Assembly (NCBI RefSeq): GCF_008831285.2
Contig: NC_045138.2
Coordinates: 18,323,934-18,387,933 of the forward strand
From: Nymphaea colorata
Lineage: Eukaryota; Streptophyta; Magnoliopsida; Nymphaeales; Nymphaeaceae
Length of the DNA: 64,000 bases
Direction: 5' to 3'
Under the pieces are notes generated by a model, which was given only the letters and a program-made list of their open reading frames with translations, ran no database searches and was not told the DNA's origin. The number at the start of each line of letters is the position of its first letter. Within the stretch, counting starts at the first letter, position 1. A program made the position numbers and the translations under genes. Positions 37,351-49,012 of this stretch are shown here, in pieces.

Positions 37351-37510
37351 TGGGGGCCGCGCGAACGCGTTCCCCCGCTGCCACAAATTATGACGTCCAC
37401 TCTCCCACTTGGGGAGATGGTAGAATGACTCTCCTCCCAAGTGCAATGGAGGCAGTCACCCTAGGCCATCGACCTTGCTGATCGCCGATAGACCCCGTCC
37501 AGGTAAGTAT
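37351..37510 (-). ncRNA. U1: U1 spliceosomal snRNA, copy 1
   Basis: The minus strand begins ATACTTACCTGGACGGGGTC, the invariant U1 5' end that pairs with 5' splice sites. Stem-loop I follows with loop GATCAGCAAG. Stem-loop II contains CTCCATTGCACTTGGGAG with the U1A-binding ATTGCAC. The Sm site AATTTGTGG and a GC-rich terminal stem-loop (GGGGGAACGCGTTCGCGCG then GCCCCC) complete a 160-nt gene. U1 is the RNA core of the U1 snRNP that starts spliceosome assembly. Loop I differs from the usual GATCANGAAG recognised by U1-70K at one conserved base and again from copies 2 and 3 at the variable position. It has a USE and TATA upstream and lies 1.4 kb from copy 2 on the same strand. Confidence 0.95.
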
Positions 37511-38753
37511 GATTTAATAATCCACCTCGATGGCCTTTAATACACGTTCCTCGCCCCGTTCTCTCCCAAGATTGTCGATACAGGACTAAATTTCTTCCAC
37601 TGGCCGCACATCCTCGCCCGAGGTCTACTCCTGAAACCCTTCTAGGCTTTAGCGTGCCTGCTTTTGGCCAACGCTGAAACAGAGTCTTGCCAATGAGAAA
37701 TGAATCTCTTTGCTCTTAAGATGTATGAGAATTTGATTTTAACAAATTTGTTTAAGAACTCGTGATGTGAAGGAAGCTAGAGAGTGGTTGTTTTTCTTGA
37801 AAATGAGCGCAACCCGTGCATTCTACGAACCTTTTTCATCCTTTCTTATTTTCTGTAATATGAAAGTTAAAACACATAATTTTAACATTAAGTATGAGAT
37901 GCCAACATTCAACACTATATGTGTTGATATGAGAGATGCATCAAATACTCTTTTTCTTTTTTGAGGAACTATCTCACGGAGAAGAATGAACCTAGTTACC
38001 GATCCGGTACACTGACTAAGTTTGTGTAGATGTCAGACAAGATCCATGAGACCCGTTCGGTATCCGTATCTGGATTTGGGTTATACAGGTTTAAAAGGCT
38101 TTTATACAAACAGAAAAGGAAAAATACTCTTCTTGGTCAATCATGAACGCTTTTCTGTTCCCATTTAAAGTCGATTTTGTGAACATCAGCGCCTGTTTAT
38201 TGAGGTGTGGTCACACGCGTCAGATTTGCTTTTGATGGATTCTTTATTTTTTGCAATTATACAACCAGAGAAGGCAGAAATTGACATACACACAGCCAAA
38301 CTGTGCACTTCAACTTGGATTTCCAAGGTACTATTTTCCCAATTTGTTTATCTTGAGTTTTCTTGATTTCTGTTATTTTAATTTCTTAATCTATTTTAAA
38401 ACTAGATGCAATATCAAATCTTCGCAGCGAGATATATGGATCAGACTAGACCGGATACAGTTTCACAGGCATGAACAAGTAAGTAGTAGGATCAGAGCAC
38501 CCACTGATTATAAACCTCTTATATCTCTTTTTATTTCTCATCTCAATTCAAGAACAAATACTGTGAATCCGTTTCTTCTTCTAAGTTTTGGAAACTGTAT
38601 TAAAGTAGTTCTAGTTTGGAACCACTCCAACACTGCTTTAAAAAGAGAAGGTTGGGAATGATAACCAGTACTAATCTTTGAAATGTTGATGCCAAAATAA
38701 TCAAAGTTCACGCTAAAGTGAACAGAAAGAAACAATTAAATTAAGAAGATTGG
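37511..38753. other. Spacer between U1 copies 1 and 2; start of block B
   Basis: No protein gene recognised. From 37884 onward the sequence matches 57096 onward. ORFs here (37767-37964, 38251-38661) show no motif and do not persist in the duplicate. Confidence 0.5.
37535..37586 (-). promoter_or_regulatory. USE and TATA of U1 copy 1
   Basis: On the minus strand GTCCTGTATCG (37586-37576) resembles the plant snRNA upstream sequence element RTCCCACATCG (8 of 11), and TATTAAAG (37542-37535) lies about 25 bases before the RNA start. The gap between the two is 33 bases, the four-turn spacing known for Pol II-transcribed plant snRNA genes. Confidence 0.8.
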
Positions 38754-38913
38754 TGGGGGTCGCGCGAACGCGTTCCCCCTCTACCACAAATTATGACGTC
38801 CACTCTCCCACTTGGGGAGATGGTAGAATGACTCTCCTCCCAAGTGCAATGGAGGCAGTCACCCTAGGCCATCGACCTTGATGATCGCCGATAGACCCCG
38901 TCCAGGTAAGTAT
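38754..38913 (-). ncRNA. U1: U1 spliceosomal snRNA, copy 2
   Basis: 160 nt with the 5' end ATACTTACCTGGACGGGG, loop I GATCATCAAG, the loop II motif ATTGCAC, Sm site AATTTGTGG and a GC-rich terminal stem-loop. It differs from copy 1 at a few bases (loop I, and GTAGAG for GCAGCG after the Sm site). The stem of loop I stays paired (ATCGGC with GTCGAT), although both sides differ from the common plant form, a sign of selection on structure. It is the counterpart of the gene at 57961-58120 in the duplicated segment. Confidence 0.95.
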
Positions 38914-38937
38914 GATTCCACCGTCCACCTCAACTCC

Positions 38938-38990
38938 CTTTTATACGCGTTCTTGGCTCCCATTCCCTCCCAAAATTATCGATACAGGAC
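38938..38990 (-). promoter_or_regulatory. USE and TATA of U1 copy 2
   Basis: On the minus strand GTCCTGTATCG (38990-38980) and TATAAAAG (38945-38938) are separated by 34 bases, with the TATA about 25 bases before the RNA start. This is the Pol II-type arrangement of plant snRNA genes. Confidence 0.85.
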
Positions 38991-41511
38991 TAAATTCCAT
39001 TCACTATCTAAACCGCGTTCTCCTGCGTTCTCCTTGCCGCACATCCGCGCGGCGGTGTCTCTCGCAGCGCGAAAAATATCGCGAACATAGTGGGATTTTT
39101 GCTTTTATTCCATACATCCATACAGGCTTCAGCGTGTATCTGTTTATCTTTTTCGCGATCTTGAATTGAAGTTTGTGAAGCCTCCATTTTTCTCTCTATT
39201 AAATTAGTTGCCGGTTCTGTGACAAAATATTGATCAGATTATCGGTTTGGTGTTAGTTGCTATGTTCCAAAGCGTTTGATCGTGAATTTTCTGTGATATA
39301 TTATTTTATGATAAATGTCCTGTGCCCGAGGCACGTATGGGCAATTGCCCATACTGACCCATACAAATTATGTTTCAACATACTAATGCTTCGATTTGGT
39401 TATCTGTTTATTTACATATTGATGCCCTTTTGTTATTAATGTTTTGAAGGGTCCGCCCTTTGGAGATTGAGTCAGAAATTTCTAACTCCACCACTAACTC
39501 CACCACTGTTAACTGTTAAGGTTATACAACGAATTGAGCCAACTTGAGCTCGGTCGAACTCGCTTTCTTAAGCTCGAATTATTTGTAAATGAGTTCAGCT
39601 TGAGCTTAACAGGAAACTCGAGCTTATAGTCGAACAAACTCGAGTAAGGTTGTTTATTGTAGGTTATATTTTCTTTTCTATTAAATTTAACACCAAGAAA
39701 AATAGTCAAAGTCAAATGGTGAGTTGGTATACAAGCTTAAACAAGTCGAGCTTGAGCAGAAGCTCGGTGTATCCAAGTGATCTCGAGCTGACTTGGTACA
39801 GGTCTATTTGAACTCAAGCCGAGCGAGTTGAGTTCAGCTGACCGAGCTCAAGATCGACTTAGATCGTGCACAGCCCTAACCACTATCCTGTAGTATATTT
39901 TGTACCAAACAAGCACAAAAGGAGACGTGGAACTAAACCGTTTTTTTTCTAGCTAGAGCAGCTTTAGAACTTGTTTGCTTTTGGCCAATGCTTAAAGAGT
40001 CTTGCCCATGAGAATCAAAGCTCTTTTCTGCTCTTGCGATGTATGAGAATTTGGTTTAACAATTTGTTTATGAACTTGAAATGTGAAGAGCCAATAATGC
40101 GCATAGAGAGTGCTCATTTTTCTTGTAAATGAGGACGAGTCATGCTTTATGTGAACTTTTTCTTCCTTTCCTCTTTTCCATAATATGAAAGTTAAACGCA
40201 AATGTAACATTAAGCATGAGAAGTCGACATTCAGATTATGTTGAATGTGAGAGATGTACACATCAAACTACGATATACATCGCCACCGACTCATGGCAGA
40301 CTCAGAATGCTAGAATTATGTACTAGATTTTTATTTCATTGTCTTCTTCAACCAAGTTGTCATGACTCTCAAGCCAACATTGCAATTGAAAATTCTTCTT
40401 TTTGTCCAAAAATATCAATAACTAATGTTTCGTTAGCTCCAAAATGTTGCCACAATAAAGAAAGTTGACTTTTACTATATATTTTAACAATAAACTAAGC
40501 AAAGAAACACTACTTATTGAATCACCAATTAGCAAGAAACTGGCAATGATAAAGTAATAAATACCCACTGAGAAATAACGACTTTAAAAGAAGTGAAATA
40601 AACAAATTGATGGAAGTGCAGTCATGTTAAGATTGATCCTTTCATCCAAACGTGATCATGTCAACAGACTTCACAAACGAGTTCAAGCAACCCTACTCTT
40701 TCCAAATTCGAAGCATGAGATATGTTAGTTTCGCCTTCAATACGCGAGAGTTTCAGTACAAGCTGAAAGGAAAGAGGGAAGGTGGCATCAAGAAAATAAA
40801 TATAAATTACTTACGAGAGGCAAAAAATGAGGGCAGCGCCAGTGGCTTGGCAACAAGTAAAAAAACAAGAACTGATGAGATCAAATTGTGAGAAGAAAGT
40901 AGTTAAAAGAAGAAACACAATCAAGCGATCCAGGGAGAGAGTTATAAACCAACGAACAGGAGGAAGGGAGAGGAAGAGGGAGGAGACCAAAGCTGTCAGG
41001 AACGAGACCCTTTCTCTCTCTCAGACATTCATGATATCAAGTGAAGATGAACAAGTAGATGAAGAAGAAAAGAAAACAGGGTCTTTTTCGAAATTTTTTA
41101 AATAATTATTCTTGTATATTATTAATATGCATGTATGCGTGAAGATTAGTTATTGTATTGAACATTAGGAAGAAAGTTTGTGATGGAAATGAAAATGTTG
41201 TTTATTTTATGCTGTTTGATTGTATTTTATATTTGGAGAAATTTAAAAATTATACTATTTTGTAACTTTATGATGAAATATAATTACCCCTTTGTTGAAC
41301 ACACAAACATATAAAAATTTAATAAAATTTGAATGGTGCACATCAAAAACGTATTCCCCATTATATCCACTTCAATTTTCTTTAACGAAGTACTGAGAGT
41401 TGTAGTGGCACCAAATCATTTTATAACGAAGTACTGAGTCTTACCATTTCCTTTGCAAAAAAAAAAATTTGCAGTCCATTATTGTGGATGGCATTTCCCC
41501 TTTGTTATATA

Positions 41512-41560
<49 letters not shown>

Positions 41561-42281
41561 GTAGATCAGATTGACACTTGACAGATAAAAACTAGACTCC
41601 TCAAAATTGATTGTTTAAACTTTTTTTTTCTGTAATCCAACCATGCATATGTGATCTAAAGAATATTTTGACGAAAAAAATATACATTAAGTTGATCCTT
41701 TTTTTGAATCAAATAATGTTTCTATAGAAAAATTAACGGCTCTTATAGCGTCAAATTTTCACTACTAGAAAAATCTTTAGTTTTTATATAAACTACAGAA
41801 ACTAAGACTCCTTTTATGCTGAATTAGTGATTCTAGATCGTTCATATTTTGTTTAAAGTATACTTTAACAATGATTTAAGAAGTCTAGTTTTATTCCTAA
41901 CCGAATGTGGTTTCAGATATATCTCAATAACGTGGATTCTTCCGGCCATTCGGAGGAATCTGGTTTCCCACCCTCGGCCGCATTGATGAGAGGCCGCATG
42001 GAGGGATGGCAAAATACATGAAATATAAAAATAACAAAATATTAAAAGCTGATATATAAATTGAATTGCACGAGGCAAAAGATCCAAGCACAATAATAAA
42101 ACCTTTAAAATTTAATTTGCGCGTTTGATTTTATGGTTTACTTTTGTCTTGTAAATTCTGACATTATGCATTGCTCTCCAGAGTAATGAGCGTTCAACTC
42201 CTCTGAGAAAGAGAGAGAGAGAGAGAGAACGTAGAGGAAAATCGAGAGGCATGATTGACCGATGCACCCTCTCTCTCTCCC

Positions 42282-42320
<39 letters not shown>

Positions 42321-42819
42321 TAAGAACTGAAATCAGTCAACTATCTGTATAGGTGGATGGTTTTTTGTTTTTTTTGTTCCTAAAATCATGCAAGACATTT
42401 GCGATGGCTAGTTGTTTGGCCGTAATTTTGAGTAAGATAATATACCATTTACAATGGTAGTTGTTACCGATACAAAATAAAAAATAACCATCCAATCATA
42501 AAATTATCCAGTATATGACTGATAAAAAGGTTCACAAAATGAAAGATGAAAAAGTATGTAATCATTCGAATTGTAGTAGCTTAATCGGTTTCACTCTCAA
42601 GAGTTAGGTTAAAAATGTATGAGTAGCTTGTGTTCATCTCTTATTTCTGAAAGGACGTTTATCAACGTGGAAGATTATAGAAAGTAAGCTGCTGTCTCTC
42701 TCTCTCCTTCTCTCTCTCTCCCCACACACACAGGTACACACATACACAGAGGCAACAAATAACATGTCTTTAAATATAAAAAATAACAGTTCTAAAAGAA
42801 ACTATTTATAACACATTAA
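38991..42819. other. Gene-free remainder of block B copy 1
   Basis: 39518-39885 is rich in gagct/agctc words and ends in gtgcacagccctaac, resembling a hAT-type MITE; its relative is at 58660-59065. (GA)n lies at 41519-41557, (TTA)n at about 42283-42320, and CT/CA runs at about 42690-42750. ORFs such as 40827-41105 have no recognisable motif. Confidence 0.55.
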
Positions 42820-44693
42820 ACAGGTTCTTTTCACGGCAAAAGGTCACAGGGATTAAAACTGCACGGGCCAAAATCAAAGAACAAGATAAATGAAGTCGAT
42901 CAGTTTCTCCCAAATCGAAAACCAGCATGTGATTCAGGAAGAATCTGTTTCTTGGCGCCGTCATTATTCGACAGTCAGAAATTTTCATGGTTCTCAGCAA
43001 ACGAGTGAGAAACTGAAAATCCCCTCCGATCGCAAACTTTAATGAGCAACCAAAGCAAAGCCAGAGCAAACGCCAAAACCGTAAAAAAAATATGGGAAAA
43101 CGAGAACAATAGCAAATTCTTTCAAAGGGGACAAAGAGGGTAACAAGATGCGCTCACTGAAGAAGCGTCTAACGAGCATCACACTGTGGATTTCCAACCA
43201 GGGGGTCATTTCTGGGGCTGTAAAGTCCGTAACCGAATGGACAGCCAAGACGATGGAGCAAACCAAGAGATTGACGAGGAGCGGAACGGAGTAGACCGCT
43301 TTGAAGAATGCCCATAGAAGCGAGGGGTCGCCCTGAACGGAGAGGACGGAAGAGACCGCCCGAAAGAATACCCATCGAAACAAGCGGCCGTTCGGGCGTA
43401 GTGATTGTGTTACCCCGGCCTCGATGTCGGTGGCTTGCATGTTGGGAGTCGTGTCAATCACCCTGTTGGTGCAACTGAGAGCCTGACAGAGGAGCCCGCC
43501 GCGAGAGGGAGAGAGAGCAGTGGAACTCCACTCTTTCTTATGTTGTGTGCATGGTCAAGCATTAGCTAAACGACGTTATCAAGCGAGGGGTCATTCGGAC
43601 GGAGGATACCGCCCGAAAGAATGCCCGTAGAAACAAGCAGCCGTTCGGGCGTAGTGATTGTGTTACCCCGGCCTCGATGTCGGAGGCTTGCATGTTGGGA
43701 GTCGTGTCAATCACCTTGTTGGTGCAACTAAGAGCGACAGAGGAGCCCGCCGCGAGAGGGAGAGAGCGATGGAACTCCATTCTTTTTTATGTTGTGTGCA
43801 TAGTCAAGCTTTAGCTAAACGACGTTCTCATGCTACTTTGATGTTCCACTAATGACGTTAAACACGAAGCTAGCATGAGAACGTCGTTTAGCTACAGCTT
43901 GACCATGCACACAACAAGCTTGACCATGCACACAACATAAGAAAGAGTGGAGTTCCACTGCTCTCTCTCCCTCTCGCTGCGGGCTCCTCTGTTAGGCTCT
44001 CAGTTGCACCAACAGGGTGATTGACATGACTCCCAACATGCAAGCTACCGACATCGAGGCCGGGGTAACACAATCACTACGCCCGAACGGCCGCTTGTTT
44101 CTACGGGGATTCTTTCGGGCGGTCTCCTCTGTCCGGATGACCCCTTGCTTCTACGGGTATTCTTTCGGGCGGTCTCTTCCGTCCTCTCCGTTCAGGATGA
44201 CCCCTCGCTTCTATGGGCATTCTTCGAAGCGGTCTACTCCGTTCAGCTCCTCATCAGTCTCTTGGTTTGCTCCATCGTCTTGGCTGTCCATTCGGTTACA
44301 GACTTTACAGCCTAGTAATGACCCCCGGGTTGAAATCCACAGTTAGACGCTTCTTCAGTGAGCGCATCTCGTTACCCTCTTTGTCCCCTTTGAAAGAATT
44401 TGCTATTGTTCTTGTTTTCCCAAATTTTTTTTACGGTTTTGGCATTTGCTCTGGCTTTGCTTTGGTTGCTCATTAAAATTTGCGATCGGAGGGGATTTTC
44501 AGTTTCTCAGTGTTTCTTGTTTGCCGAGAACCATGAAAGTTTCTGACTGTTGAATAATGACGGGGCCAAGAAACAGATTTTTCCTGAATCACATGCTGGT
44601 TTCAATCGACTTCATTTATCTTGTTCTTTGATTTTGGCCCGTGCAGTTTTAATCCCTCTGAACTTTTGCCGCGAAAAGAACCTGCTCAGTTTT
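42820..44693. mobile_element. Foldback element, arms about 650 bp
   Basis: The left arm (about 42823-43470, starting acaggttcttttcacggcaa) and right arm (about 44010-44693, ending gcgaaaagaacctgct) are inverted copies. The segment around cggccgttcgggcgtagtga is present three times, at about 43385 and 43635 in one direction and 44080 in the other. The middle (43830-43905) holds a further stem, aacgacgttctcatgct against agcatgagaacgtcgtt. No transposase is seen and the contained ORFs mirror each other. It lies exactly at the edge of block B copy 1: the sequence before it matches 61880-61945 and the sequence after it does not resume that match. Confidence 0.8.
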
Positions 44694-46132
44694 CTTCTTC
44701 TCAGTTTCTTTAGGATCTCCATAAGCTTCCTTGTGGGCTTGAAACGTGCCTTCACAAGAGGTAACCTGAATCCTCTTTCTCTCCATGAATTTGTAAACCT
44801 CCAGTTTGCGTTTCTCGTTGATTTGCCGATGCTGTTTGTTGACTGAGTGGGGATGTTCATTCATGTTTCCTAACATTCATATGTTTGGATTTTAGTTCAG
44901 ATTTGAATGAAAAGTTATATCTAATTCGATCTAAAATCTGATTCTACAATTTTTGAGCCTTGAATCTGACTTTTACTTTCACATCCAAATCGAGTTCTCA
45001 ACCGGATCCAGCCATTTCTCACATTGTAAAGTTATTGGATATAGGATATTTATTTAAAAATAATTTGACTTGAATCTTAATAAAATCGGATACTTTTATA
45101 TATGTAAAATATAAATCCTATTGGATGTCATCCTTAAAACCAAATCCAATTAAACAGATATTAATTTTTTCTTTTTTCATGTCTTATTTTTTAAGTAAAG
45201 TTTAGTTTCATCCAAATCAAATATATTGACATCCCTATGGATGTCGACCTGTTATTAACCTTGTTGTTTTTTTTCGTGTAGGAGACAAAAGGCCAAGAAT
45301 ATTGGAATTAAAAGGCCAAGAATATTGTAATTCCAATTTTTTATGTTTTTCCAAAATAAAAAAGAATATGAAAATTCCTCAAAGTGAATACACATATGGA
45401 GAGCTTGAATATGAGTACTTCCAACTTGAGTGAGCACCTGCTCAGCTCGGTAATTCAGTTAGAACCTCAGCCTCGAGCCAAGTACATAAAAAATATTTTT
45501 CTGGTGACTTCACATGCCACGTCATGTAACCTGATATATATATATATAACCACTTAAGTTACCGATAAAGTTGTATGACCTTAAGAGCGAATTGGTAGAA
45601 AATATATATTATGTTGATTATTTTATGAGTGTAAATGTGATTTCAATAATAAAAGTAACAGCTCTTGCAATGTCAAAATTTTAGTAATAGAAAAATCAAT
45701 ATATTTCGTAAGAACAATTATGGCATTCAAATGCTCATGTTTTGGTTTAAAAAACATATAACAACATTTTAAGATGTTTGGCTTTTTAACCTTAGCTAAC
45801 TGGCATTGGAGGTCCCAATCCAGGATCTTTGGATTTGTGGGTACACAGCACTGCATCGATCCATAAGGCCATGATTAAACAAAGGTCTAGATGGCTGGAC
45901 TATTTTACCTCCCTTGCATATTTTTGCAGGACTAGTACCCTATCTTCACAAAACTGTGACCTACGGTCCAACTATAAGTCCTTCTTTCTTAATGAACCAT
46001 ATATTGTTTCATGCATTCAACCAATAATGTAGCATCTACCCTCATAGCTTCAAAGATTATCAATGTTAATTGTGTTAAATTTTGTAACTTCTTGTGAAAA
46101 TTTCATTGAATCCTTTTTGTTGGTTGGAGCAG
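44694..46132. other. Intergenic region with a MITE-like repeat
   Basis: 44885-45236 belongs to the dispersed TAGGGATGTCAA family, with its right tip tattgacatccctatgg at about 45225. A short direct repeat aaaaggccaagaatattg occurs at about 45286 and 45311. No upstream exons of the LIFEGUARD-like gene were recognised here. Confidence 0.5.
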
Positions 46133-46589
46133 GCAGCGACATCCTGGAAGCCAAGAGTGTAACGGTGTTGCTGGCTGTGAGCTTGACTCTCTATGTATTT
46201 TGGGCTGTACGGCAAGACCATGATACCTACTTTGTGGGGTCTTTCCTCTGTGGTTTTTTGATGGCTTTTATTTGTTTTGACATCTTTGGGGTATGCCTGC
46301 AATTAGAAATTTCCTTCTATTTTCTTTCCAATTATTTTGTCAAAAGCATTGAAGTTCGGTTATGTTTTGGCTTTATCTGATCTTTTTTCCCTTCCACAAA
46401 GTCACCGCGATAATCTTCGGCATTCTCAGGACAGTCGTCTTCAGTGGATACATCATCTACGATACAAGCAACCTCCTGAAGAAGCACGGCCATGACGATA
46501 ACGGTTGGGCTTCTGCCAGTGTCCCCTATATGGACATCATCAACATATTCCTTCACCTGCCCAAGTTGCTTGGGTCCGGTGGGAAATAA
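46133..46589 (+). pseudogene. LIFEGUARD/BI-1-like gene, 3' portion only
   Basis: 46133-46290 encodes SVTVLLAVSLTLYVFWAVR and FVGSFLCGFLMAF, and the frame ending at 46589 encodes VTAIIFGILRTVVFSGYI, IYDTSNLLKKHG and YMDIINIFLHL. These match the last membrane helices of plant LIFEGUARD (Bax inhibitor-1-like) proteins, which act in ER or Golgi membranes to dampen cell death. An AG at 46131 and a GTATGC at 46291 look like splice borders. The next exon, however, has no acceptor in the place that would keep the expected IFFP segment; the nearest (46401) would remove it. No N-terminal exons are visible upstream. I favour a truncated pseudogene; a gene with distant 5' exons is possible. Confidence 0.65.
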
Positions 46590-47404
46590 GTTCGTAAATG
46601 CTTTTAAATTAGAAACTTTTTATTAAAGAAAATTAGTTATAAAGATTTAAATTTAAAATGTCAATATAAAAACAAGTATTTTATGTAGCCCACTCACAGC
46701 TACATATTTATCCAGCTTGACAAAGTTTCCCCTTTGTCAATGCAGCTCTAATATACACGGCAATGTCTTTCCTTTTCTTTTCCTTTTCGTAGAAGGCTTT
46801 GAGCCATCGCCTAGCCTGGTTAGGTGTATGGATCTCGCCTAGGCAAGATTCTTTTTTTCCAATTGATTCTAAGTACTGTGCATATTCCCCTTTTATAAGC
46901 CACACCCGATGTTGTCCGTCGTTGGGAACAAACCATAAATGTCGTAAACAATCTAGGGCTAGCTTCAAGCTCAGCCAAATTGCAACACCGGTTACTACAT
47001 GAAAGAATCCATTCTTGATTAAACTGGAGGGTGAGGGTGCCTCACCATAGACAAGAGTACAATTATAAGTTTGTACATCAAAGAAGCACAAAGTTTTTCA
47101 CAAAGATTTGTAACATGTGATAATGGTGTTTGTGTTACAAAAAATATATAAAGTACACCTTTACCCATCCAACAGTCCATAGCAAGGGAGGCCCACGAAC
47201 TGGGAAACACTGTACAATGCTTTATTAGGAAGTTAATTGCATGTTGTAACAGGCACAGATATAAAAAAGCACATCGCTAGGCATATCTGTCAGAACTTAC
47301 CTTCAGGGGATGCTCGTGTTCTATTTCAAGACAAATAGTTTAGGTCTCCTAGACTCTTGCAAAGAAAGAATGAAAAAAGAGTAAAGTGAAGTAAGTACAG
47401 AAAT
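46590..47404. other. Intergenic region with one unassigned ORF
   Basis: A 127-codon minus-strand ORF (47091-46708) contains GQHRVWLIKGEYAQYLESIG. I recognise no family, splice context or neighbour relation, so I do not call it a gene. The remainder shows nothing. Confidence 0.35.
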
Positions 47405-47641
47405 TACCCTAAGAGGTAGTAGCGTACTGGGCGCAAGGTGGTCCGACTCCTTTAAGAACTCAGGTTTGAGTCTTGGAGTGGTCACTGTTGGAGTGGTCAC
47501 TGTCACGTCCCAGTGTGCTCTACCTCTGACCCGTAAAAGGGTATGAAGCATGCTCTGTAAAAACTCTGTGGGCGGGCACAGAAGGGGGGCCAATGGCCTC
47601 TCTTATGGGCAGTGGAATGAATCACTCACCCTTATAAAAAA
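47405..47641 (+). mobile_element. tRNA-derived SINE with target-site duplications
   Basis: It starts near taccctaagaggtagtagcg and carries an A-box-like tagcgtactgg and a B-box-like ggtttgagtctt with tRNA-like spacing, then a unique body ending in cccttataaaaa. It is flanked by gaagtaagtacagaaat (47388-47404) and gaagtaagtacgaaaat (47642-47658), which differ by one shift and look like a target duplication. The combination of pol III boxes, about 237 bp length and flanking repeats supports a SINE. Confidence 0.65.
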
Positions 47642-47658
47642 GAAGTAAGTACGAAAAT

Positions 47659-48324
47659 GTCTGTCGTTGGTGGGAGAGCAAGTATGTATATTTCATTTAT
47701 ATAATTTTACATGATTAGGGCAATGTTTAAAAAATATTATTAAGGGACCCGCCAGAAGATGTTGCGAAAACGAATATGATAAAGTGAGTGTGTTCTCTCT
47801 CTCTCTCTTTCTCTCTTTTCAACAGAGAGACTAAAGAAGCATACATAAGAGGTGAGAAATTCATGCAAGAAGCTTCGAAGGAAATGAGAGTGGTATGCAA
47901 AGAGAGAATAGAGTAGATCTATGAATGAATGCTCAAAGAAGCTTGGGATTCTCTCTCATCCTCAAGAATAGTGGTGGTGCCAGGGGTGGATTTTTCAATT
48001 TATATATGTATCACCAAATTGTTGAATTTCAATTGTCAATACGATTTCTTTCCTAAATGAAAAATTAATAAATTATTTTTAATCCTATATTTTTATTTCC
48101 AAGTTTTAATAAGATTTCTTTCCTAAATGAAAAGATTCATAAATTATGTTATATTATTACCTTTTCATTTTAAATTTTAATAAGATTTCTTTCTTAAATG
48201 AAAATATTCATAAATTATCTTTTAGTTTTACCTTTTATTTACTTTTCTAAAGGGCTTGATTTAGTTGTTTAAGCTTTTGGTGAATGAAGTCCGCTAGTAT
48301 TACCTATTCCGGTGGTGTATGATT
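47659..48324. other. AT-rich intergenic region
   Basis: It has a CT-rich run at about 47794-47818. A stretch taagatttctttcctaaatgaaa repeats three times with drift between about 48040 and 48205. No gene. Confidence 0.5.
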
Positions 48325-49012
48325 AGGGATGTCAACTTATCAGACTCAGCTAAAATATACTCTTTTTGCATATATTCACAAACTCGCATTCTAATATGAA
48401 CCAAGAAGTCACATTTGAATTCGAATTCAAAATCCAATTTCATAATCTGAATTTGAATTTTACAATTTATATCCAAATCCGAATTTTGAAATGAATTTGA
48501 CCAACTTTCAAAATGTAAAAATATTGGATATGGGATATATGTTTTAAAAAAAAAAATCGATCTGAGTGTTTATCTAATAGGATATTTATTTACATCTGAA
48601 TCTAATCAAAATTCAATCAGATGTCATTTCTTAAATGGAAATATGATCTCTTTTTTTATCGGATATCAAATTTCTTTCATATCCAATTTTTTCGAGATGG
48701 TTATGTCGGACTCCTGATTCAAATCAAATGCATTGACATCCAGGGGTGGGCCCGAAAGTCGGGCCCAGTCCAGCCCAACCCGATTATAATAAACTAATAT
48801 TTTTAAATTATAAAATAAAATTTTATATATAAAATATGTAGTTTAATAATGAAATATATATTATTAAAAATATTTTTTTAATCCTTAATAAGCCTGATCG
48901 GGCTGGGCCCAAGCCGAGCCGAGCCAGTCCATCAGGCCCGAGCTCGTTTCGGGCCAGGTCCCGGGCCTCCGCCGGCGGCCCGGCTTGAGGCCCAGCCATA
49001 TTGACATCACTA
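48325..49012. mobile_element. hAT-like MITE of the TAGGGATGTCAA family, interrupted
   Basis: The left tip tagggatgtcaa (48325) and right tip ttgacatcacta (ending 49012) are inverted repeats. The body is AT-rich with many ATCCAAT, GATTCAAAT and CCGAAT words shared with the copies at 8.6, 15.9, 24.7, 44.9 and 51.6 kb. A second element (48742-49000) sits inside the right tip. The outer target duplication is not clear. Confidence 0.55.
48742..49000. mobile_element. hAT-type MITE nested in another MITE
   Basis: The 259-bp element has ends caggggtgggcccgaaagtc and ggcttgaggcccagccat (imperfect inverted repeats), and GC-rich arms gcccgagctcg and ggcccggcttg around an AT-rich middle. The exact 8-base repeat ttgacatc flanks it at 48734-48741 and 49001-49008. 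Eight-base target duplications and a (C/T)AGGGGTGGGC tip are hallmarks of hAT-superfamily elements. Confidence 0.75.

Larger units (their letters stand above)
37884..42815. repeat. Segmental duplication, block B, copy 1
   Basis: This aligns in the same orientation with 57096-61945. It starts at aacattaagtatgagatg and ends near agaaactatttataacacatta, where the foldback element begins. It includes U1 copy 2, an AGCT-rich MITE-like stretch (39518-39885), (GA)n and (TTA)n tracts. Small indels and scattered substitutions separate the copies. Confidence 0.9.

Noticed and set aside
43148-43285. Short plus-strand ORF starting MRSLKKRLTSITLW in the foldback arm
   Set aside because: It has natural-looking composition, but no family is recognised and the inverted copy is broken.
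46708-47091. 127-codon minus-strand ORF
   Set aside because: No recognisable domain, no splice context and no second copy; it could be chance.
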